From NCBI GenBank assembly GCA_947372965.1, contig CANBVR010000002.1, positions 1-60,646 on the forward strand: a DNA stretch of 60,646 nucleotides. The letters are read 5' to 3'. The notes under the pieces are model-generated. The model searched no databases. It worked only from the letters and a program-made list of their open reading frames with translations, and was not told where the DNA came from. Within the stretch, counting starts at the first letter, position 1; every line of letters starts with the position of its first letter. Below, piece after piece: positions 8,802 to 17,320 of this stretch. The stretch comes from Actinomycetota bacterium. GTDB taxonomy: Bacteria > Actinomycetota > Actinomycetes > Nanopelagicales > Nanopelagicaceae. The position numbers and the translations under genes are program-made.

Positions 8802-10054
8802 TGGCTGATGTAAAGAAAAGTGTTATTTCTCCAAAGCGGATTCGAATTGCCGCCCTTTTGTCGGTAATGGGACCGGGAGTTATCGCTGGACTTTCCGATG
8901 ATGATCCAGCTGGTATCACGACATATTCTGTAGTTGGTTCAAAATATGGATACCAATTGCTCTGGGTGTTAGTGGCTTCAACATTTGCTTTAATCGTCTT
9001 TCAAGATCTAGGAGCTCGAATAGGTGTCGTAACTCGTCAGGGAATGATTGGGTTAGTTCGCCAGAAGTATGGCGCTAGATCAGGAACTTTGAGTGCAAGC
9101 GCTTTAATTCTTGCAAATATCGGAACAATGACAGCAGAGTTTGCTGGAATTGCTGCAGCAGGTGAACTTTTTGGACTTTCCCGTTATGTCTCGGTTCCAC
9201 TTGCAGCAATTCTTGTCTCCTTCTTAGTTCTTCGCGGCTCTTTTGCGCGCGTGGAAAAAGTTTTCTTCATAGTTTCGGCGGTCTTTCTCGCGTATGTAAT
9301 TGCCGGATTTATGTCGCATCCGGATTGGGGTCAAGCTCTTAAAGGAGTTGTAATCCCAACTATGCCGTTTAATCATGATGCTATTTATATTGCTACTGCA
9401 ACCTTGGGAACCACGCTTGCTCCCTGGGGTTTGGCATTTATCCAGTCATATGCAGTTGATAAGCGACTAACTCGAGATGACTTAAAGTTATTGCGCGTAG
9501 ATGTTTGGACTGGGTCTTTACTCACTGGAATCATCGGATTTTTCGTAGTTGTAACTTGCGCCGCAACTTTAAATAAAGAAGGAATTACGATTAATGAAGC
9601 TTCCGATGCCGCTCGCGCACTTCAACCACTTGCCGGAACACTTGCTAAAGATCTCTTTGCCTTTGGCTTAATTGGAGCGGCGCTTCTGGCTGCTTCTATC
9701 TTGCCGCTTTCAACGGCTTATTCTGTTAGTGATTTAACTGGTCGACCTGCTGCTCTTGATGATAGTCCTAAGGAAGCCCCACTTTTCTATGCAACGTTTG
9801 GCGTTATAACTGCGGTAAGTGCAATTTTGATTTTAATTCCCGGTGCGCCTTTGATAACAATTCTTGTATTGACTCAAATTTTAAATGCCGTGTTGTTGCT
9901 ACCACTCTTAATTTACATGTTTGGTATCGCCAAAGATGAACGTTTAATGGGAGAGTACGTTGCATCCAAGAAGATGCGAAATGTCTACCTAGTAATTATC
10001 TCCGTTGTTGCCTTTGCGATCGGATGCATGCTCTGGTTCACTATTTTTCCGTGA
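8801..10054 (+). CDS. NRAMP-family divalent metal transporter, atypical metal site
   Basis: This 417-residue protein has about 11 hydrophobic segments and an NRAMP layout, with GPGVIAGLSDDDPAG in helix 1 and GTTLAPWGLAF in helix 6. Classical Mn2+/Fe2+ NRAMPs have DPGN in helix 1 and MPH in helix 6. Here they read DPAG (35-38) and APW (207-209), so the usual Asn and Met metal ligands are replaced. Loss of the soft Met ligand is compatible with a harder ion such as Mg2+, and the preceding gene encodes an MgtE-type Mg2+-sensing module. The substrate is therefore inferred and should not be assumed to be manganese. Confidence 0.88.
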   Translation: MADVKKSVISPKRIRIAALLSVMGPGVIAGLSDDDPAGITTYSVVGSKYGYQLLWVLVASTFALIVFQDLGARIGVVTRQGMIGLVRQKYGARSGTLSASALILANIGTMTAEFAGIAAAGELFGLSRYVSVPLAAILVSFLVLRGSFARVEKVFFIVSAVFLAYVIAGFMSHPDWGQALKGVVIPTMPFNHDAIYIATATLGTTLAPWGLAFIQSYAVDKRLTRDDLKLLRVDVWTGSLLTGIIGFFVVVTCAATLNKEGITINEASDAARALQPLAGTLAKDLFAFGLIGAALLAASILPLSTAYSVSDLTGRPAALDDSPKEAPLFYATFGVITAVSAILILIPGAPLITILVLTQILNAVLLLPLLIYMFGIAKDERLMGEYVASKKMRNVYLVIISVVAFAIGCMLWFTIFP

Positions 10055-10058
10055 GTGC

Positions 10059-10952
10059 ATGAATAATTCTCACCACACTAAACTTCCTGAGGGGCGAGAT
10101 ATCGCGCTGCTTTCACTTGGAATAATTGGAATTGGAAGTTCTGGCCCAATAATTGCTGAGAGCACCATGCCAGTTCCTACTTTAATTTTCTGGCGAAATC
10201 TTGGTGGCGCTTTAACGATGTTGCCTTTCGCGCTTTTAAAGAGAGAATGGCAAACAAAAGCACAGCGAGAAGCAGTAAAGCTTTCAACTATTGCTGGGGT
10301 ATTTCTAGCCTTTCACTTTATTGGCTTCTTTATAGCCATGCGACTGACTTCAGTTGCAGCGGGGACCGCAATAACCTCCCTTCAACCGATATTTACCGCC
10401 TTATATTTGCGATTTAAGGGCCATGAGATACCAAGACAAGCTTGGACAGGAATGTTGATAGCTTTTCTCTCAGTTCTTTTGATTACTGGAGTGGATATTC
10501 AAATAAGTTTTAGAAGTTTTCTTGGAGATTTGGCAGCTCTAATATGTGCAGCGCTTGCCGCAGGTTATGTTTTGGTTGGTTCTAAAGCCCAACGAGTATT
10601 AGCAACTTCTACTTACACGACCTTTTGTTATGCGACTTGTGCGCTAACGACTTTTATAACTGCGTTGATATTTAAAGTTAAACTCTTTAATTTTCCAGCA
10701 AGGCAATGGTGGCTCTTGCTTGCACTTATTTTGGGGGCACAAGTACTGGGTCACACAATGTTTAATCTAACCTTAAAGCGAGTCTCACCAGCGGTCGTCT
10801 CTTTGATTGTCTTCTTTGAAGTTCCAGTTGCAGCAATCTTTGCTCTTATTTGGTTAGGACAGAACCCACCAGCAGGTATCGTTCCAGGAATCATTGGGCT
10901 ACTTATTGGCTGCGGATTATTTGTTTATAAATCCAATGTGAGCTCAAAGTGA
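10059..10952 (+). CDS. DMT-superfamily (EamA) membrane transporter
   Basis: A 297-residue integral membrane protein with about ten hydrophobic helices arranged as two EamA repeats; characteristic pieces are LRLTSVAAGTA-like MRLTSVAAGTAI and, near the end, RVSPAVVSLIVFFEVPVAA. EamA proteins export or exchange metabolites such as amino acids, but substrates cannot be read from sequence. ATG 10059 lies four bases after the NRAMP-like stop; a longer frame from 10005 would overlap that gene and begin with unhydrophobic residues. It ends with a GTGA overlap onto the PHP gene, so it belongs to the run of coupled genes from 7.4 to 12.4 kb. Confidence 0.85.
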   Translation: MNNSHHTKLPEGRDIALLSLGIIGIGSSGPIIAESTMPVPTLIFWRNLGGALTMLPFALLKREWQTKAQREAVKLSTIAGVFLAFHFIGFFIAMRLTSVAAGTAITSLQPIFTALYLRFKGHEIPRQAWTGMLIAFLSVLLITGVDIQISFRSFLGDLAALICAALAAGYVLVGSKAQRVLATSTYTTFCYATCALTTFITALIFKVKLFNFPARQWWLLLALILGAQVLGHTMFNLTLKRVSPAVVSLIVFFEVPVAAIFALIWLGQNPPAGIVPGIIGLLIGCGLFVYKSNVSSK

Positions 10953-11797
10953 AGATTGATTTACATACCCACTCCAATTCATCTGATGGAACAGATTCTC
11001 CGGGCGAGTTAGTAAATAAAGCACTCGCACATGGAATTGATGTCATCGCCTTAACCGATCATGACACGATAGCCGGTTGGGATGGCGCTATTAGCCACCT
11101 TCGTTCTGGAATATCTCTAGTTTTAGGTTCCGAAATTTCTTGCCAAACCATTGATGGAATAAGTGTCCACATGCTTGGCTTGCTCTTTGATGAAGCAGAT
11201 GAAAATCTTCAACAACTCATGGCGCAAACTCGCGAAAATCGAGTTGGTCGCATGGAAAGAATTATTTCGCGAATGAACGAAGCTGGAATTGAAATTTCTA
11301 TGGCCGAGGTTCTAGCCCAGCTCTCGCAAGGAGCAACCCTTGGAAGGCCCCACCTGGCTGATGCTTTAATTGCAAAGAAAGTGGTGAAGAGTCGCGAAGA
11401 AGCTTTTGAAGAATTACTTCACAACAATTCCAAGTACTACATCCCACATATGTCACCTACGCCAGAGCAGGTCATTAAGCAGATCAAGGCAGCAGGAGGA
11501 GTAGCCGTAATTGCCCACCCGCTCGCATCTCTTAGAGGGCGTACCGTTTCACTTGAGAGTTTTGCTTCAATGGCGGCGGCAGGACTTGATGGGGTTGAGG
11601 TTTCACACCGTGATCACACACCTGAACAGCGCGAACTATTGCAAAGTGTTATATCTGAGTTCGGATTGATTGCAACTGGTTCTAGTGATTACCACGGTAA
11701 CGGTAAACTAAATCAATTGGCAGAGTTCACTACTGAACCTGTGGCTTTTGAAGCTCTGGAAGCAAAAGCGAACGCTCGAAGGGTGGTCAAAGCATGA
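10949..11797 (+). CDS. PHP-domain phosphoesterase (YciV/TrpH-like)
   Basis: The protein begins DLHTHSNSSDGT, the first metal-binding motif of PHP phosphoesterases. LTDHDT, then IAHPLA and SSDYHGNGK supply the remaining His and Asp ligands of a trinuclear metal site. At 282 residues it matches the stand-alone family related to E. coli YciV (RNase AM), which hydrolyses 3',5'-nucleoside bisphosphates and RNA 5' ends. That activity is family knowledge and is not shown here. It starts with GTG overlapping the transporter stop by 4 bases and overlaps marC by 4 bases at its end. Confidence 0.9.
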   Translation: MKIDLHTHSNSSDGTDSPGELVNKALAHGIDVIALTDHDTIAGWDGAISHLRSGISLVLGSEISCQTIDGISVHMLGLLFDEADENLQQLMAQTRENRVGRMERIISRMNEAGIEISMAEVLAQLSQGATLGRPHLADALIAKKVVKSREEAFEELLHNNSKYYIPHMSPTPEQVIKQIKAAGGVAVIAHPLASLRGRTVSLESFASMAAAGLDGVEVSHRDHTPEQRELLQSVISEFGLIATGSSDYHGNGKLNQLAEFTTEPVAFEALEAKANARRVVKA

Positions 11798-12417
11798 AAG
11801 ATGTAGTCGCTATCTCGGCAGTAACTTTTGGAATTCAAGCCTTCATTACTTTATTTGTAATTTTAGATCCTCCAGGTGCAACCCCAATTTTCCTATCGTT
11901 GATCACCAATGCCTCGCCACGAAAGCGAATTCGTCTGGCTTGGCAAGGCGCTGCAGTTTCTTTGACGGTTATTGTTGTATTTGCACTTTTTGGCAAGGTA
12001 ATTTTGGATTACTTGCATGTCTCAGTTGATGCCTTACAAGGCGCAGGTGGACTCTTGATGCTATTGATCTCGCTAGAACTTCTAACAGGAAAAGAAGATC
12101 CTTCGGGAACTGAAAATAAGAATGTGAATGTTGCGCTAGTTCCTCTCGGAACACCGTTATTGGCTGGCCCTGGTGCCATTGTGACGACAATTGTTTATGT
12201 GCAACATGCTCACACGACAAATATGAAATTGGCTTTGGCCTTGGCGATCATCGCGGTTCACCTCGTAATCGGGCTTACCCTAATGTTCTCAACAAAGGTA
12301 CTTTCCTTAATTAAGGAATCAGGAGTAACGCTCGTTGCTCGAATTGCTGGTTTATTACTAGCAGCGATCGCTGTAGAGATGATCGTTCAATCTATTAAGG
12401 GCTTTTTTAACCTTTAA
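11794..12417 (+). CDS. MarC/UPF0056-family integral membrane protein
   Basis: This 207-residue protein has about six hydrophobic helices. FVILDPPGATPIFLSL in the first half and PLGTPLLAGPGAI in the second match the paired D/G-P repeats of the MarC family. MarC was once linked to multidrug resistance in E. coli, but that role has not held up and the function is unknown. It is the last gene of the coupled series and ends 5 bases before the convergent DUF3107 gene; no hairpin terminator fits in between. Confidence 0.88.
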   Translation: MKDVVAISAVTFGIQAFITLFVILDPPGATPIFLSLITNASPRKRIRLAWQGAAVSLTVIVVFALFGKVILDYLHVSVDALQGAGGLLMLLISLELLTGKEDPSGTENKNVNVALVPLGTPLLAGPGAIVTTIVYVQHAHTTNMKLALALAIIAVHLVIGLTLMFSTKVLSLIKESGVTLVARIAGLLLAAIAVEMIVQSIKGFFNL

Positions 12418-12422
12418 TTAAA

Positions 12423-12677
12423 TTAGGCGGTTGCGAAGCCCACTCGGCGCTCAGCAGACTCGCCAACCTCAACAAATGAAATCTTGTTATGAGGAATTAC
12501 AGTTTGGCGTCCCTTAATGTCAACAAGAGTTAATGCCTTGCTGGAATCAATCGCAGATGTAACGGCGGCTATGACTGCATCGGCACTTAGCTCACTCTCA
12601 ATGTTTAACTCTTGAGGTGAATCGCTGATGCCAATTCGAATATCAGTATGTGTGCCAGAAGATTTCTTAGTAGCCAT
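12423..12677 (-). CDS. DUF3107 family protein
   Basis: The 84-residue protein includes DIRIGISDSPQELNIES and KALTLVDIKGRQTVIPHNKI, which match the actinobacterial DUF3107 family (Rv3208A/TB9.4-like). The function is unknown. It lies directly downstream of a TetR regulator on the same strand (36-base gap), and moeZ lies divergent, matching the mycobacterial order Rv3208A, Rv3208, moeZ (Rv3206c). It is probably cotranscribed with the regulator. The first 10 residues are polar (MATKKSSGTH), with no signal peptide. Confidence 0.88.
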   Translation of the reverse strand: MATKKSSGTHTDIRIGISDSPQELNIESELSADAVIAAVTSAIDSSKALTLVDIKGRQTVIPHNKISFVEVGESAERRVGFATA

Positions 12678-12713
12678 GTTTAGATTCTATTCCTTTGCTA
12701 AATGTTTTGCGAC

Positions 12714-13334
12714 TTAAAGGGCTGACTTTGGGAAGCCTGAGATGCCACGCCAAATGAGATTTGAAACTAATTCACCAGCAGCATTTCTATCGATCTTGCC
12801 ATCGCGCTCTAACCAGTGACGGGCTGAAGTTTGAACAGTGCCAATAAGTCCAACAGCAAGCATCATGGAAGATTCCTTTGTCAGGCCGGTATCCAATGAA
12901 ATTACCGCTGAGAATGCTGCAGCACAGTCATACGTCATTCGATTTAACCGCTCACGAACTTGTGGCTCAACGCTCATATCGCTTTCAAAGAGCAGTCGAA
13001 ACGCTTCACCTTCGCGGTTAATGAAATCAAAATAGGCATCAGTTGTTGCGCGAACACGTTCAGAGTTATCGGTAGTTGAGGCAACAGCCTTTTGAATGTC
13101 GAAAATCAGGGAGTCGATATGGAGATCAAGAACGGCTAGGTAGAGATCCAACTTTGATGGAAAATGTTGGTAGAGAACTGGCTTACTAACCTTCGCCCGA
13201 TCTGCTATCTCATCCATTGCCGCCGCGTGATAACCAGCTGCTGTAAAAACTTCAAGAGCAGCGGAGAGGAGTTGGGCTCGCCGTTCATCGCGAGGTAAAC
13301 GTCCCTTATTTGCGGCTGTTGTATCTGTACTCAT
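12714..13334 (-). CDS. TetR-family transcriptional regulator
   Basis: The N-terminal TetR helix-turn-helix is clear: RRAQLLSAALEVFTAAGYH, then MDEIADRAKVSKPVLYQHFPSK (about residues 18-65). A helical ligand-binding domain follows, for 206 residues in total. It resembles Rv3208 of mycobacteria in sequence style and neighbourhood (DUF3107 downstream, moeZ divergent). A direct-plus-inverted repeat (TGCGAGT, TGCGAGT, ACTCGCA) lies 32-57 bases upstream of its ATG and is a good candidate autoregulatory operator. The ligand is unknown. Confidence 0.93.
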   Translation of the reverse strand: MSTDTTAANKGRLPRDERRAQLLSAALEVFTAAGYHAAAMDEIADRAKVSKPVLYQHFPSKLDLYLAVLDLHIDSLIFDIQKAVASTTDNSERVRATTDAYFDFINREGEAFRLLFESDMSVEPQVRERLNRMTYDCAAAFSAVISLDTGLTKESSMMLAVGLIGTVQTSARHWLERDGKIDRNAAGELVSNLIWRGISGFPKSAL

Positions 13335-13365
13335 TGACCATATCTTATGGAATTCCTCTGCTTGG

Positions 13366-13391
13366 TGCGAGTTTCTTGCGAGTGACTCGCA
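13366..13391. promoter_or_regulatory. Candidate TetR operator: three TGCGAGT half-sites
   Basis: TGCGAGT occurs at 13366-13372 and 13377-13383 as a direct repeat with 11-base spacing, about one helical turn. Its exact inverse ACTCGCA is at 13385-13391, so the second and third copies form an inverted repeat around one base. The array lies 32 bases upstream of the TetR start codon, where autorepressor sites are usual. Assignment to this regulator is inference. Confidence 0.55.
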
Positions 13392-13480
13392 TCTACGGCG
13401 ATTTTGGCACCTTTACTGAGTTCAGTGGTCGTTAATTTTGAATTGCACGGAATATCCACGAAAATTAGCGGGTTACCTTC

Positions 13481-13501
13481 TTGCAGGTTAAATTGCAGGT
13501 T
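13481..13501 (+). repeat. Tandem 9-base direct repeat in the moeZ leader
   Basis: TTGCAGGTT appears twice at 13481-13489 and 13493-13501, separated by three A-rich bases, a 12-base period. The pair lies 30 bases upstream of the moeZ GTG and may be a second regulatory site or chance. A purine-rich ribosome site (AGAGAAGAGA) separates it from the gene. Confidence 0.4.
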
Positions 13502-13530
13502 TCAAGTTTTATTACAAGAGAAGAGAAATT

Positions 13531-14718
13531 GTGTCGGCCACGTTAAAACCGTTAGTTGAACCCGGTCCAGAGTTAACTGTTGACGAGGTTCGTCGGTACA
13601 GCCGACATTTAATTATTCCTGACGTTGGCATGATGGGTCAGCGCCGTTTAATGAATGCAAAAGTACTCTGCGTTGGCGCTGGTGGACTGGGCTCTCCAGC
13701 ACTCATGTACCTTGCAGCAGCTGGAGTTGGAACTCTTGGAATTGTTGAATTCGATACCGTGGATGAATCAAACTTACAGCGCCAAATTATTCATGGCCAA
13801 TCAGATATTGGAAAAAGTAAGGCCGAGAGCGCTAAAGAATCTATTTCGGAAATTAATCCATATGTGAAGGTGAATATTCATAACGTGCGACTTGACGTTG
13901 ACAATGTTATGGAGATATTTGCGCAATATGACTTGATTGTCGACGGTACTGATAATTTTGCAACGCGCTACTTGGTTAATGATGCAGCAGTACTTCTTAA
14001 GAAACCTTATGTGTGGGGCTCGATCTATCGTTTTGATGGTCAAGCAAGCGTCTTCTGGGCCGAGCACGGTCCGTGCTATCGCTGCCTATATCCCGAGCCA
14101 CCACCACCGGGAATGGTTCCAAGTTGCGCCGAAGGCGGAGTCCTTGGTGTGCTTTGTGCATCTATTGGTTCGATTCAAACCACCGAAGCAATTAAGTTAA
14201 TAGCTGGAATTGGTGAATCACTCATTGGAGAATTGATTGTTTACGATGCCTTAGAACTTAGCTATCGCAAGGTAAAGATCCGCAAGGATCCCAAGTGTCC
14301 AATTTGTTCAGAGCACCCTACCCAGACTGAACTATTGCCAGATTATGAGTCATTCTGCGGCATGATCTCAGATGGCGCAGCAGAAGCGTCTGCAGGTTCA
14401 ACTATCTCGGTAACCGAGTTAAAAGAGAAGATGGATCGCAAAGATAAGTTTATGTTGATTGATGTTCGAGAACCTGGTGAATTTGAAATCGTTCGTATTC
14501 CTGGCTCAACTTTAATTCCCAAGCAGGAATTCCTAAATGGCTCAGCTTTGGAAAAGTTGCCACAGGATGTCCCAATAATTTTGCACTGTAAATCTGGTGT
14601 GAGATCGGCTGAATGTTTGGCGGTCTTGAAGCAGGCAGGTTTTGCTGATGCGACACATGTGGCCGGTGGCGTAATAGCCTGGGCTAAGCAAATAGATAAA
14701 TCACTACCCATCTATTAA
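13531..14718 (+). CDS. moeZ: MoeZ-type adenylyltransferase/sulfurtransferase (ThiF/E1 + rhodanese)
   Basis: The 395-residue protein has an E1-like ThiF/MoeB domain with the ATP-binding VGAGGLGSPA (about residues 48-57), RYSRHLIIPDVG at the start, and a zinc site whose later pair is CPIC. It is followed by a rhodanese domain (about 285-390) with the persulfide cysteine in HCKSGVRSA (Cys353). MoeZ adenylates the C-terminal Gly-Gly of small sulfur carriers (MoaD2, CysO, ThiS) and then transfers sulfur to them for molybdopterin, cysteine and thiamine synthesis. The start is GTG 13531 after a purine-rich site. It lies divergent from the TetR/DUF3107 pair, as in mycobacteria. Confidence 0.93.
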   Translation: MSATLKPLVEPGPELTVDEVRRYSRHLIIPDVGMMGQRRLMNAKVLCVGAGGLGSPALMYLAAAGVGTLGIVEFDTVDESNLQRQIIHGQSDIGKSKAESAKESISEINPYVKVNIHNVRLDVDNVMEIFAQYDLIVDGTDNFATRYLVNDAAVLLKKPYVWGSIYRFDGQASVFWAEHGPCYRCLYPEPPPPGMVPSCAEGGVLGVLCASIGSIQTTEAIKLIAGIGESLIGELIVYDALELSYRKVKIRKDPKCPICSEHPTQTELLPDYESFCGMISDGAAEASAGSTISVTELKEKMDRKDKFMLIDVREPGEFEIVRIPGSTLIPKQEFLNGSALEKLPQDVPIILHCKSGVRSAECLAVLKQAGFADATHVAGGVIAWAKQIDKSLPIY

Positions 14719-14749
14719 TAAGATATGTCAAAAGATAATTAGGAGCGCC

Positions 14750-15628
14750 ATGGCCAACCAATCTGATCGACACATTTTGTTAGTACACGCTCATCCAGAT
14801 GATGAGACGATTAATAATGGGTCGACTATGGCGAAATATGTTCACGAAGGTGTTGGAGTGACCCTTGTGACCTGCACCCGAGGTGAAGAGGGTGAAGTTT
14901 TAGTCCCAGATTTAGCTCATCTAGCAGCTCACAAAGAAGATGGACTAGGTACTCACCGCGAAACCGAATTATCAAATGCGATGGCAGAACTTGGCGTCAC
15001 CGACTTTAGGTTTTTGGGCAACCCGGAAAAGAAGTGGCGCGATAGCGGAATGATGGGAACCGAGCCAAATAATCGCAGCGATGTCTTTTGGCAGGCAGAT
15101 TTAGATAATGCGGCTTCATATTTGGTAAAGATTATTCGCGAAGTAAAACCGCAAGTTCTAATTACTTATGATGAAGTTGGAGGTTACGGCCATCCAGATC
15201 ACATTCAAGCTCATCGCGTTGCAATGCGAGCGGCGCAATTGGCGGCCGATCCACAATATGGTCAGGGCCAACCCTGGGATATTGCAAAGATTTATTGGAA
15301 CACAATGCCGCGCTCGGTAGTTGCCGAGGGAATTGCAAAGATGAAGGAGATTGGTTCAGACTTCTTCGGCGCAGAAAGCGTAGATGATCTTCCTTTTGTT
15401 AAACCAGACGATGTCGTGACAACTCAGATCGATGGAACTAAATTCATTGAAAAGAAACTTGCCGCTATGCGAGCTCATCCCACTCAAATCGAACTAGATG
15501 GTCCATTTTTCGCGCTCTCAAACAATTTAGGAAATGAAGTCTGGGGCAATGAGTATTACACATTAGTGAAGGGCGAAAAAAGTACTAAATTAAATGAAAA
15601 AGGTTGGGAGACCGATCTCTTTGCTTAA
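14750..15628 (+). CDS. mshB: N-acetyl-GlcN-inositol deacetylase (mycothiol step 2) or close paralogue
   Basis: The 292-residue LmbE/PIG-L zinc deacetylase carries the metal motif HAHPDDE (13-19; zinc ligands His15 and Asp18, base Asp17) and GGYGHPDHIQAH with the third ligand. RDSGMMGTEPN and FWQADLD are typical of MshB and less so of the related conjugate amidase Mca. MshB removes acetyl from GlcNAc-inositol to give GlcN-Ins, the substrate for cysteine ligation by MshC. A good ribosome site (TAGGAG) precedes the ATG. The following DUF6113 gene is the usual partner of mshB in actinomycetes, which supports the call. Confidence 0.87.
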   Translation: MANQSDRHILLVHAHPDDETINNGSTMAKYVHEGVGVTLVTCTRGEEGEVLVPDLAHLAAHKEDGLGTHRETELSNAMAELGVTDFRFLGNPEKKWRDSGMMGTEPNNRSDVFWQADLDNAASYLVKIIREVKPQVLITYDEVGGYGHPDHIQAHRVAMRAAQLAADPQYGQGQPWDIAKIYWNTMPRSVVAEGIAKMKEIGSDFFGAESVDDLPFVKPDDVVTTQIDGTKFIEKKLAAMRAHPTQIELDGPFFALSNNLGNEVWGNEYYTLVKGEKSTKLNEKGWETDLFA

Positions 15629-15935
15629 GTATTTCTGGTCGGCCATCTGGGGCATTGCTCTTGGGCTCGCCGCTGTGTTGCTCCATAACACTCTGATTCC
15701 CATCGGGCTTATTCTCACCCTTGCTTCCGAGGCGATTGTTATTTGGTACGTCGGAAGACTTTATGGTGCAAGGCGTTTTAAATTAATAACGGCTATATCA
15801 TGGTTAGCTGTAGTAATAAAAGGTGGAACCCCTGGTGCTGGAAACGAAGTGCTAGTAATGGGCGATTCAATTGGAATAATTTTTCTTCTTGCCGGAATGG
15901 CAATTGCCGTAGTTGCCGTTATGAGAAAGATTTAA
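15621..15935 (+). CDS. DUF6113-like small membrane protein
   Basis: The protein of about 104 residues has three to four hydrophobic segments, ending with GGTPGAGNEVLVMGDSIG and a final membrane helix. Small membrane proteins of this kind follow mshB in many actinobacteria and are grouped as DUF6113; their function is unknown. TTG 15621 is preferred: it gives an 8-base overlap with mshB and has GGGAG about 10 bases upstream. ATG 15594 would add nine polar residues and a 35-base overlap. The 3' end overlaps convergent cysS by 4 bases. Confidence 0.7.
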   Translation: MLKYFWSAIWGIALGLAAVLLHNTLIPIGLILTLASEAIVIWYVGRLYGARRFKLITAISWLAVVIKGGTPGAGNEVLVMGDSIGIIFLLAGMAIAVVAVMRKI

Positions 15936-17320
15936 AGCCAGTCCCATTCTTGTCCGCTTGGAGTATCACGAACTGCAATTCCAATTTTGTGAAGTTCATC
16001 GCGAAGTTCGTCACTAGCTTTAAAGTCTTTTGACTTTCTTGCCGAATCACGTATCGCTAATAGTTCAAGCGCACTTTCACTCGGCTCCCTCTTGACTACT
16101 TTTCTTGAAAGTTCAAGCCCAAAGATCTCATCAATCTTAAGCGCAATTGCGCGCTTGCTAGCAGGGGAGATATTTTGGTTGCGCTCCATTGCTCTAAATT
16201 TTTGAAGTGCGCGTGGAGAATCTAGATCCAAGTTCATATCCATCGCCATCTGAGCCACTTCAAGTGCAACTACCTCTAAGTCAATTTCGCCAGATATGTC
16301 AGCAAATTTTTCACGCCACTTTTTAAGAGTTAAATCAGCAGTTTTTAGCGCATCCCATGTCAGGTCCATCTGACTTCGATAGCGGTTTTCAAGTAAACAT
16401 AATCTAAGAGAAAGTGGATCAAGGTCTATTGCGATCAAATCTGAGAGTAGTACGACATTTCCAGAGCTCTTTGACATTTTTCTACCTTCAAAAAGTAGAT
16501 GTTCGCCATGTAACCAAAGATCAACCACTTCTTTATCCTCAGAAGCATTTGATTGCGCCCGCTCATTTTCATGGTGCGGAAAGCGTAGATCGATGCCACC
16601 TATATGAAGATCAACGTGCCCATTTAAAAGATCAAGTGACATGGCAGAGCATTCAATGTGCCAACCAGGAAAGCCAAGGCCCCATGGTGAATCCCAAATC
16701 ATTTCTTTTCGGTTTCCGGCCGATTTCCAAAGAGCCCAGTCGGCATGAAAATTCTTTGCACCGTCCTCCGTGTATTCATACCTATGACCGGGTTTAAGCG
16801 AATCAAGTCGATTACCCGAAAGCTCGCCATAGCCCGGGAAACTTTGCGCCGCAAAATAAACCGAACCATCACTTCCAACATAAGCGTGCTTCTTTTCAAT
16901 CAATTTTGATATTAGTGAAAGCATCAAGTCGATGGTCTCACTCGCACGCGGATACTTATCAGCGGGATCGATGCCAAGATTATGTAAATCATTATGAAAC
17001 TTGGCTTCATAATCGCGGGCAATTTCAAAAGGATCTCGGGACTGAGCTTTGGCTTCACTAAGCATCTTATCTTCTGCAACTATATCTTCGCTCATGTGGC
17101 CAACATCAGTAATATTTTGAATTAATATCGTTTTATGCCCACTGAATTTTAAAGTTCTAGTTACTAGATCTGAAAGCAAAAATGTTCGGAGATTTCCTAC
17201 ATGTGCATCGCGATATACCGTTGGTCCGCAGCAATAAATTCGAATTGATTTATCATCGCTGGCCATAACTTCCTGAATACTCTTTGACTTAGTGTCATAA
17301 AGTTTTAGTCCGGTTTTCAT
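15932..17320 (-). CDS. cysS: Cysteinyl-tRNA synthetase
   Basis: A 462-residue class Ia synthetase. The zinc-site cysteine is in YCCGPTVYRDAH, and the HIGH signature is present as HVGN (40-43). GWHIECSAMS and DLHIGGIDLRFPHHENE carry further zinc ligands, and KMSKSSGN closes the active site. The C-terminal domain ends DTPSGQEWDW as cysteine-tRNA ligases do. It charges tRNA-Cys in the cytoplasm. MshC, the mycothiol ligase related to CysS, is about 50 residues shorter and lacks this tail, so CysS fits better despite mshB nearby. The gene sits on the opposite strand inside an otherwise conserved mshB-DUF6113-fdxA-dapC order, so it looks inserted there. Confidence 0.92.
   Translation of the reverse strand: MKTGLKLYDTKSKSIQEVMASDDKSIRIYCCGPTVYRDAHVGNLRTFLLSDLVTRTLKFSGHKTILIQNITDVGHMSEDIVAEDKMLSEAKAQSRDPFEIARDYEAKFHNDLHNLGIDPADKYPRASETIDLMLSLISKLIEKKHAYVGSDGSVYFAAQSFPGYGELSGNRLDSLKPGHRYEYTEDGAKNFHADWALWKSAGNRKEMIWDSPWGLGFPGWHIECSAMSLDLLNGHVDLHIGGIDLRFPHHENERAQSNASEDKEVVDLWLHGEHLLFEGRKMSKSSGNVVLLSDLIAIDLDPLSLRLCLLENRYRSQMDLTWDALKTADLTLKKWREKFADISGEIDLEVVALEVAQMAMDMNLDLDSPRALQKFRAMERNQNISPASKRAIALKIDEIFGLELSRKVVKREPSESALELLAIRDSARKSKDFKASDELRDELHKIGIAVRDTPSGQEWDWL

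Noticed and set aside
14750-15628. Mca (mycothiol conjugate amidase) as the identity of the LmbE-type protein
   Set aside because: RDSGMMGTEPN, FWQADLD and the linked DUF6113 gene are more like MshB; Mca remains a lesser possibility.
16414-16797. Forward frame of 127 residues inside cysS
   Set aside because: The reverse strand encodes intact CysS motifs here, so the forward frame is a shadow.
15932-17320. MshC (mycothiol cysteine ligase) as the identity of the CysS-like gene
   Set aside because: mshB nearby makes this tempting, but the protein is about 50 residues longer than MshC, keeps a complete KMSKS and ends with the typical CysS tail.
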